Below, in pieces: positions 59,296-64,000 of a stretch of 64,000 nucleotides of DNA. The notes beneath the pieces are model-generated. The model made no database searches, was not told the origin of the DNA, and was given only the letters and a program-made list of their open reading frames with translations. Source of the DNA: DAOUMF01 sp034408935 (lineage in GTDB: Bacteria; Chloroflexota; Dehalococcoidia; SM23-28-2; RBG-16-64-32). How positions within the stretch are numbered: position 1 is the stretch's first letter; the number at the start of each line of letters is the position of its first letter. The stretch covers positions 1-64,000 of the forward strand of contig DAOUMV010000021.1 of assembly GCA_034408935.1 (NCBI GenBank), written 5' to 3'. A program made the translations under genes and the position numbers.

Positions 59296-59602
59296 CGTTG
59301 CGAAGCCCCGTTGACTCGTGCCCAGCCCACGGGCAGCGGAGCGTCGGCGCCTGGGCCGCCATCCGGTCAGCCTCCAAGTGATTCCACCGCCACCCCCGCG
59401 GGGGTGGGGTGATCTGCCCGCAGGCCGGAGACGCCCTGGCGCAAGGGGTGGGGGGCCGTGGAGGATGGCCCTGACCCAGCTGGAGTGCGAATGTGGAGAT
59501 TACTGTAGGGAAGGCGGGGTAACCTGATCCAAAGGGACAGTTTCCTTTGGCTTTCTTGCTCTCAGCTCGGCAGGGGAACGGCTTGACAAGAAGAGCTATA
59601 AT
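59296..59602. other. Gap with duplicated adenosyltransferase tail
   Basis: No confident gene. The 34-base repeat copy 2 lies at 59416-59449 with a short inverted repeat CCCCGCGGGGGTGG just before it. TATAAT at 59597-59602 lies directly before a tiny reading frame. Confidence 0.45.
59416..59449 (+). repeat. 34-base direct repeat, copy 2
   Basis: An exact copy of 58309-58342, the 3' end of the adenosyltransferase gene, outside any gene here. Confidence 0.75.
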
Positions 59603-59710
59603 ATGTGTGTAAAAGGCAGGGCGCTTCGGCGATGTTTGGGCTGTTTGCCTGTGGCGTTCTTGTTGGCGCTGGCTGTACTGAGCCTATTCGCAACCGGATG
59701 CTCATGTTAA
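59603..59710 (+). CDS. Possible 35-residue lipoprotein peptide or signal-peptide remnant
   Basis: Encodes a basic start, a hydrophobic core (CLPVAFLLALAVLSLF) and an ATGC lipobox, then stops two residues after the Cys. An alternative frame from 59632 also reads like a short signal. It may be a micro-lipoprotein, an entericidin-like peptide or the broken start of a larger lipoprotein. The TATAAT directly upstream is hard to reconcile with translation from this ATG. Confidence 0.3.
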   Translation: MCVKGRALRRCLGCLPVAFLLALAVLSLFATGCSC

Positions 59711-59760
59711 AAATATCAGTGGGATAGTGTAAACAGGGAGTTTCACGTCTGGACCCAGCG

Positions 59761-60243
59761 ATGATCACACTGATTCGACGTCGGCTCGCTATTCCCATTG
59801 TGGGCGCTATTGCTGCCCTACTGCTGGTCGTTGTCGCCAGTGCTGACAATCCGAACTCTCAAGGGCCGCCAAACACACTAGAGTCAATCGGAATACGCGT
59901 GGAGCCCGCCCACGGTGTAGCCCAGGTGTCCCAGGCTGCCGCTATTGCGGCCGCCGAAAGGTGGGGTGAAGGACTTTCGGACCGGGCAACCACCGTCACC
60001 GCGCAGTTCGTTCTGTTCTCCGACGAGCACAACTTCACGGAGCTTCCCAGTGGAGAGAGGATATATCACATCCGGGACGTTCCGGCTTGGCTTATCACTT
60101 TCGAGGGTCTCCAGCTGCGGGCCTGGGGAGACTGCTTTCCCAATGGGTGCTCTGATGAAGAGCTGCTCCGGTTCAACACTGAACTCAACGTAGTTATCGA
60201 CGCCCGCACCGGCGATTTCGTGGAAGCTTTCGACTATCGCTAG
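59761..60243 (+). CDS. Secreted or membrane-anchored protein of unknown function
   Basis: 160 residues. RRRLAIPIVGAIAALLLVVVASA is a signal peptide or anchor; the rest is extracytoplasmic. AAIAAAERWGE, VTAQFVLFSDE, VPAWLITFEG and NVVIDARTGDFVEAFDY look like a PepSY-type strand-helix unit (helix, strand, VVIDARTG ending). Two Cys (GDCFPNGCSDEE) may form a disulfide. No reliable family is recognised. It is monocistronic; the reading frame begins directly at 59761 without a strong ribosome-binding site. Confidence 0.65.
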   Translation: MITLIRRRLAIPIVGAIAALLLVVVASADNPNSQGPPNTLESIGIRVEPAHGVAQVSQAAAIAAAERWGEGLSDRATTVTAQFVLFSDEHNFTELPSGERIYHIRDVPAWLITFEGLQLRAWGDCFPNGCSDEELLRFNTELNVVIDARTGDFVEAFDYR

Positions 60244-60345
60244 GCTGTGCCATCCGCCAGCCTTCTAGATCTCCCTGACGCGTCGGATGACGGGCTGAAG
60301 CCCTTGCCCTCCGAAGCCTGGCCATTTTCCAGGGGCGCGTCCATT

Positions 60346-60362
60346 CTAAGGCGAAGCCTTAG
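60346..60362. repeat. Hairpin repeat CTAAGGC-GAA-GCCTTAG
   Basis: The second copy of the element at 58659-58675, with the same stem and one loop difference. It lies in the gap before the rhomboid gene. Confidence 0.65.
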
Positions 60363-60450
60363 GGGCGGGCGGGTGGGACGAACTACCTGGGGGAGGGGCG
60401 ACCCAAGCGCGTGGCGGACACGCCTGAACTTGCGCTAAGCTAGCCCCCGT

Positions 60451-61155
60451 ATGATCCCCGTAGGCGATAGCACCCGCCGCCGCATCACCCCCTACGTGAA
60501 CCTGGGCATCATCGCCGCCTGCGTTCTCGTATTCGTCTACGAGCTTTCCCTTACCGCTTTCGAGATCAACGACTTCTTCCGGGACTGGGGCGTCGTGCCG
60601 GCCCAGCTCGTCGATTGGTGGGGCAGCCCCTCCGGCTTGGAAGAGCCGAGCACGGTGGTGACTGCCATGTTCATCCACGGGGGCTGGCTCCACCTCATCG
60701 GCAACATGCTCTTCCTGTGGGTCTTCGGCGACAACGTGGAGGACGCCATGGGTCACGGTCGCTACCTCCTGTTCTATCTGCTGGCCGGTGCCGGTGCCGT
60801 CGCTCTCCAGGTGTACGTGGATCCGGACGGCGCCATCCCCATGGTGGGGGCCAGCGGGGCGATAGCGGGCGTGCTGGGCGCCTACCTGGTGCTGTACCCT
60901 CGGGCCACTGTCGCCGTGCTCATCCCCTGGCTCTGGTTCTTCGGTGCTTTCCCCGTACCGGCCGCGTTCCTCATTGTGTTCTGGTTCCTTCTCCAGCTCC
61001 TCAGCGGCGTGGCTGCCCTGGGCACCGCCACTGGCGTGACGGAGGGCGTCGCCTTCTGGGCCCATGTGGGCGGCTTCGCCACCGGCCTTGTCCTGGTCTG
61101 GGTGTTCCGACGCCCGCGACGTCGACGTCCACCGCCACGGCCCGTCGCCTGGTGA
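60451..61155 (+). CDS. Rhomboid family intramembrane serine protease
   Basis: 234 residues with six transmembrane helices. FIHGGWLHLIGNMLFLWVFGDNVEDAMGHGRY is the conserved L1/TM2 His-Asn region, GASGAIAGVLGAYLVLYP carries the catalytic Ser, and FWAHVGGFATGLVL the catalytic His. A cleaver of membrane proteins within the bilayer. The end is an Arg/Pro-rich tail (RRPRRRRPPPRP). The ATG at 60451 lacks a strong Shine-Dalgarno. Substrates unknown. Confidence 0.93.
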   Translation: MIPVGDSTRRRITPYVNLGIIAACVLVFVYELSLTAFEINDFFRDWGVVPAQLVDWWGSPSGLEEPSTVVTAMFIHGGWLHLIGNMLFLWVFGDNVEDAMGHGRYLLFYLLAGAGAVALQVYVDPDGAIPMVGASGAIAGVLGAYLVLYPRATVAVLIPWLWFFGAFPVPAAFLIVFWFLLQLLSGVAALGTATGVTEGVAFWAHVGGFATGLVLVWVFRRPRRRRPPPRPVAW

Positions 61156-61217
61156 GGGGCGGCTGCAGGCCCCCGCTCCGCTGCCGCGATACAATATCTC
61201 CGGGAAAGGAGGTCCCC

Positions 61218-62246
61218 ATGCCCCTGATTCAGGCCCCCGAGATGACGTATACGCAGGTCCAGCAGTTGCGCAGGAACCGCTCCATCGCTTTCCTGTCCGC
61301 CAGCGCCCTTGAGGTTCACGGCCCGCATCTGCCACTGGGAATGGACATGTTCGCCGCCTGCTGGATGGCCGAGGAGACCGCTCGTCGCTTCGCCGAGGCC
61401 CACCCGGACTGGACCGTTGTCCGCTACCCGCACATCCCGCTGGGCACGGACGAGCTGCCCCTGCCGGGCTCTATGGACGGCACCCAACAGACCGTGTATC
61501 GGGCTCTCCTCGCCCACGGCGCCTCTCTGGCCCAGGCCGGCTTCGGCTACGCTGTGGTCATGAACGGCCACGGTGGGGCCCGGCACGCTGCCGCTGTGGA
61601 GGCCGCCTGCCGCGTCGCCAGCCGCTGCTACGGCATCCAGATGTTCTCGCCTTCCATCGCTGTGCTCCACGGCGTCGTCACCGGCGCTCGCCACGGCCAG
61701 ATCGAGTCCAACCTCGGCCGCCCCCTCACCGAGGAAGAGCGCCAGGGCCTCATCAACGGGGAGCACGCTGGGACCATGGAGACCTCGTTCGCCCTCGCAG
61801 AGCGCGCCGAGCAGGTGGAAGGGACGTATCGTGATCTGCACCAGTTTGGCCCCCCTTCCGTGAGGCCGCTGGCTTTCGTTGGCAGAGCCCTAGCGCCTCT
61901 GTTCGGCGCCCGCTCCGGCCGTGTGAAGGAGATATCCGAAAGCCTAGCTGGAGGCATAGGCTGGCTTCTAAACGCCCACCACGGCTACGGTGGCCCGCCC
62001 GTAACCTACCAGGGCGATCCGTCGGCCGCCTCCGCCGAGCTGGGCCACGCCATCCGCGAGACGATGATACAGGGATGCCTGGACTACGCGGAGAAGGTGA
62101 CGGGAGGCGAGCTGGCCGCCGAGGAGGTGCGCTCCATCGCCTCGGATCCGGCCATCATCCAGCCCGGCTTCTGGCAGCGGCTGGGCCTCGTCTCCGTCCT
62201 GGCCCTGGTCGCCGCCGCCTTTGTCTGGGCTCTCAGGAGGGGGTAG
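61218..62246 (+). CDS. Creatininase family protein with C-terminal membrane helix
   Basis: 342 residues. ALEVHGPHLPLGMDMFAA gives the Glu and His/Asp metal ligands, NGHGGARHAAAVEAACRVA the central His, and NGEHAGTMETSFAL the C-terminal Glu/His set, as in creatinine amidohydrolases and ArfB-type formamide hydrolases. The ligand set is complete. An extra C-terminal extension ends in a transmembrane helix (LGLVSVLALVAAAFVWAL), unusual for this soluble family, which would tether it to the inner membrane. AAAGGAGG precedes the ATG at 61218. Substrate unknown. Confidence 0.9.
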   Translation: MPLIQAPEMTYTQVQQLRRNRSIAFLSASALEVHGPHLPLGMDMFAACWMAEETARRFAEAHPDWTVVRYPHIPLGTDELPLPGSMDGTQQTVYRALLAHGASLAQAGFGYAVVMNGHGGARHAAAVEAACRVASRCYGIQMFSPSIAVLHGVVTGARHGQIESNLGRPLTEEERQGLINGEHAGTMETSFALAERAEQVEGTYRDLHQFGPPSVRPLAFVGRALAPLFGARSGRVKEISESLAGGIGWLLNAHHGYGGPPVTYQGDPSAASAELGHAIRETMIQGCLDYAEKVTGGELAAEEVRSIASDPAIIQPGFWQRLGLVSVLALVAAAFVWALRRG

Positions 62247-62261
62247 CCGGACCGCCCGCCC

Positions 62262-63077
62262 CTACCGGAACTCCACCCGCGGCCACAGGCGGGACTCCAG
62301 CTCCGCCGTCACCGCCCCCGCCAGCGAGGCGCCGCCGCGGGCCAGCAGCCGCTCCAGCAGCGGCCGCCTCGGTCGCACGTACTGGAGGCGCCGCGGCGTC
62401 CGCCCCATCTCGCTGGCCATGTCCAGCGCCGTGTCCCAGTCCCCCAGCTCGTCGATGAGCCCCATCTCCTTCGACTTGGTCGCTGTGAACATCTCCCCCG
62501 TCGCGTACTCCCGCACCACCTTGGGCTCCAGCCGTCGCGACCTCGCCACCGCGTCCACGAACCATTCGTAGAGCTCGCCGGTTAGTGCCTGCACCTTCTC
62601 CGTCTCCTCGGCCGTCGGCTCCCGGAACGGCTGGAACATGTCCTTCAGGCGTCCCTCCTTCGTTATCACCACCTTCACTCCCAGGCGATCCAGCAGCTCA
62701 TTCACCACCGGCCGCATGAAGATCACGCCGATGGAGCCCACCAGAGCGGTGGGAAGAGCCACCACCTTCGAAGCGCCGCAGGCGATGAGGTAGCCTCCGG
62801 ACAGCCCGGCGCTGCGGATGAACGCCACCGTCGGTTTGCGCGCCGACAGGTTCCGCAGCGCCCGGTATATCAGGTCCGCCACCGGCGCCGCTCCCCCCGG
62901 CGAGTCCACATCCACTACCACCGAGCGCACCCGTGGGTCCTGGGACAGCGCCGACATCGTGCGCACGTACTCGGGGCCTCGGATTACCGGCCCTAACGCT
63001 CCATACATCTCCAGCACGGCGATCCGCGGCCTGCCGACCGGTAGCCTCGGCAGGAGCGTCGATAGCAGCCCATTCAT
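62262..63077 (-). CDS. sppA: Signal peptide peptidase SppA-type (S49) serine protease
   Basis: 271 residues, the short SppA form. VRSVVVDVDSPGGAAPVADLIYRAL, RSAGLSGGYLIACGASKVVA with the nucleophilic Ser, TALVGSIGVIF and GRLKDMFQPFREPTAEE, which holds the general-base Lys, define the S49 fold. There is no obvious N-terminal membrane helix, though PRIAVLEMYGALGPV is hydrophobic. Degrades cleaved signal peptides or membrane proteins. The ATG at 63077 has GGAGGGG just upstream. It converges with the creatininase gene, 15 bases apart. Confidence 0.9.
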   Translation of the reverse strand: MNGLLSTLLPRLPVGRPRIAVLEMYGALGPVIRGPEYVRTMSALSQDPRVRSVVVDVDSPGGAAPVADLIYRALRNLSARKPTVAFIRSAGLSGGYLIACGASKVVALPTALVGSIGVIFMRPVVNELLDRLGVKVVITKEGRLKDMFQPFREPTAEETEKVQALTGELYEWFVDAVARSRRLEPKVVREYATGEMFTATKSKEMGLIDELGDWDTALDMASEMGRTPRRLQYVRPRRPLLERLLARGGASLAGAVTAELESRLWPRVEFR

Positions 63078-63115
63078 CTTTCCCCTCCTCAAGCGGTCAG
63101 CGGCGACCTGTCAGC

Positions 63116-63143
63116 ACCTGCCTGCCGGCAGGCAGGTACTTCC
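63116..63143. repeat. Palindromic repeat related to the one in mtnP
   Basis: A 22-base perfect palindrome (63116-63137) of CCTG/CAGG units, followed by ACTTCC. Bases 63121-63143 match 4461-4483 at 21 of 23 positions. Confidence 0.65.
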
Positions 63144-63340
63144 GGTGCTGGAGAACCCGTGGGGACGATTTGGTTCCCTACGGGCATTGTGGGGACGATT
63201 CTAGGGCAGGGGCGGGGGTGCGTCAAACGCCGGCCAAGCTTTCTCCGCCCGTCCGTTGTTCGCACGACGTGGTGGCCATCCCACATTTCGATGTCGCCGT
63301 GTGCTATCATCTCCCCGTCGCCACCGAGGGGAGATAGCGC

Positions 63341-64000
63341 GTGCGTATTATCGTCTTCACCGGCAGGGGCGGCGCCGGCGTCAGCACGCTGGCCGCCGCC
63401 ACCGCCGCCGCCATCGCCAGCGGCGGCCGCAGGACGCTGGCCTTCGGGGTCGGTCCTGGCCTCGCCGCCGCCTTCGCCGCTTCCCTTCACCACCGACCGA
63501 CGCCCCTGGCCGCCGACCTCTGGGCTGTGGAGGCCGCCCCCGACCGACACGACGACCCTGGCCCCTTCCTGGCCTGGCTGCGCGATCTGTTGGCCTGGCG
63601 TGACATGGACGAGACCCTGGCCGACGACATCGCCGCCCTCCCGGGGCTGGTGGACCTCGCCCACCTGCTGGCTCTGGAAGAGCACATCGGCAGCGGCAGC
63701 TTCGATGCTGTGGTGGTGGACTGTCCGGCCCTTCGCCACGCTCTGGACCTGCTAACTGCCCTGGACCCCGCCGCGCGCTCCCTGGACCGGATGTTCCCGC
63801 CTCGCGAGCCCACGGTGCTGGACCCCTTCCTGCGCGCCCTCAGCGGCTCCACCGGCGGCGGCGACGTCTACGAGGCTGGCCACCACCTTCTGCTCCGCCT
63901 CGCCCGCCTCCGCGGCGCGCTCGCCAATCCCGAGTCCGCGTCGGTGCGTCTCATGCTCACACCGGACAAGCGCTCCCTGGCGGAGACCCAGGGGGCTGTC
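63341..64000 (+). CDS. ArsA/GET3-like ATPase with degenerate P-loop, cut by window edge
   Basis: 220 residues visible from a GTG at 63341 (GGGGAGA 7 bases upstream); the frame stays open to the end. RIIVFTGRGGAGVSTLAAATAAAIASGGRRTL aligns with the deviant Walker A of ArsA/GET3/MinD (GKGGVGKTT), and FDAVVVDCPALRHALDLLTAL with Walker B/switch (the DxAPTGHTLRLL region). Both Lys of the P-loop are replaced: the signature Lys by Arg, the invariant Lys by Val. MFPPREPTVLDPFLRAL resembles the ArsA/GET3 helical insert. ATPase activity is therefore doubtful; it may be a regulatory partner of an intact paralogue. Confidence 0.75.
   Translation, partial: MRIIVFTGRGGAGVSTLAAATAAAIASGGRRTLAFGVGPGLAAAFAASLHHRPTPLAADLWAVEAAPDRHDDPGPFLAWLRDLLAWRDMDETLADDIAALPGLVDLAHLLALEEHIGSGSFDAVVVDCPALRHALDLLTALDPAARSLDRMFPPREPTVLDPFLRALSGSTGGGDVYEAGHHLLLRLARLRGALANPESASVRLMLTPDKRSLAETQGAV

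Noticed and set aside
59585..59602. TTGACA and TATAAT as a promoter
   Set aside because: The spacer is only 8 bases, far too short for a sigma-70 promoter; TATAAT could still serve with another -35.

Overview
The window is GC-rich bacterial DNA from an organism with Gram-positive-type regulation. It has a SAM-I riboswitch, a c-di-AMP (ydaO/yuaA) riboswitch, a cobalamin riboswitch, a B. subtilis-like LexA, lipoproteins, a twin-arginine lipoprotein and no outer-membrane genes. Together with a group 3b-type [NiFe] hydrogenase, DUF1028, BKACE, creatininase-family and LmbE genes, this suggests a Chloroflexota member, perhaps Dehalococcoidia-related. That assignment is inference from gene content; no rRNA is present.

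Layout. (1) 1-6650, minus strand: a seven-gene S-adenosylmethionine cycle operon (mtnA, mtnP, GNAT, DJ-1/PfpI, DUF1028, ahcY, metK; metK runs off the left edge) behind a SAM-I riboswitch. (2) 6.6-12.1 kb: a lipoprotein, an M20 amidohydrolase, plsX, a TetR plus small membrane protein pair with a visible promoter/operator, and a divergent csoR/trxA pair whose shared palindrome lies inside the trxA promoter spacer. A 30-codon thioredoxin reductase remnant follows trxA. (3) 12.27-22.48 kb: a selenocysteine tRNA gene whose last 17 bases are repeated at 22464-22480. Between the two copies lies a minus-strand [NiFe] hydrogenase cluster (beta, cyclic-nucleotide-binding, gamma, small, large, protease, a zinc-domain-less HypA, HypC, EamA, an unknown protein, a universal stress protein) plus an orphan TorD-like chaperone and two small Cys-motif proteins. 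This looks like a genomic island at selC with no integrase left inside. (4) 22.5-37.2 kb: an acetate and stress region with an acyl-CoA ligase, acs, a 1000-residue kinase-regulator fusion, a lone receiver protein, small unknown genes, two tandem universal stress proteins, an acetate transporter and an ADP-forming acyl-CoA synthetase/GNAT fusion.

(5) 37.2-41.1 kb: a four-gene catabolic operon (Gfo/Idh/MocA, M24, BKACE, SDR) of unknown substrate. (6) 41.3-47.7 kb: holA, oppD-like ATPase, lexA with its promoter/operator, LmbE, FAH-family protein, methyltransferase, ABM-like protein and a zinc-ribbon gene under a c-di-AMP riboswitch. (7) 47.9-53.6 kb: a peptide-type ABC operon with a tandemly duplicated B-type permease, each copy with its own promoter. 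(8) 53.7-58.6 kb: an SDR, then a cobalamin riboswitch driving btuFCD and an adenosyltransferase. (9) 58.3-64 kb: DinB, a secreted protein, rhomboid protease, creatininase-family enzyme, SppA and the start of an ArsA-like ATPase with a degenerate P-loop.

Three riboswitches tie the window together. SAM controls its own synthesis and recycling, B12 controls cobalamin import and activation, and c-di-AMP controls a small zinc-ribbon protein. The most unusual structures are the selC-bounded hydrogenase island, the c-di-AMP switch on an uncharacterised zinc-ribbon gene, the CsoR-type operator embedded in the trxA promoter and the 5'-truncated all-in-one kinase/regulator. Several short dispersed palindromic repeats are also present.
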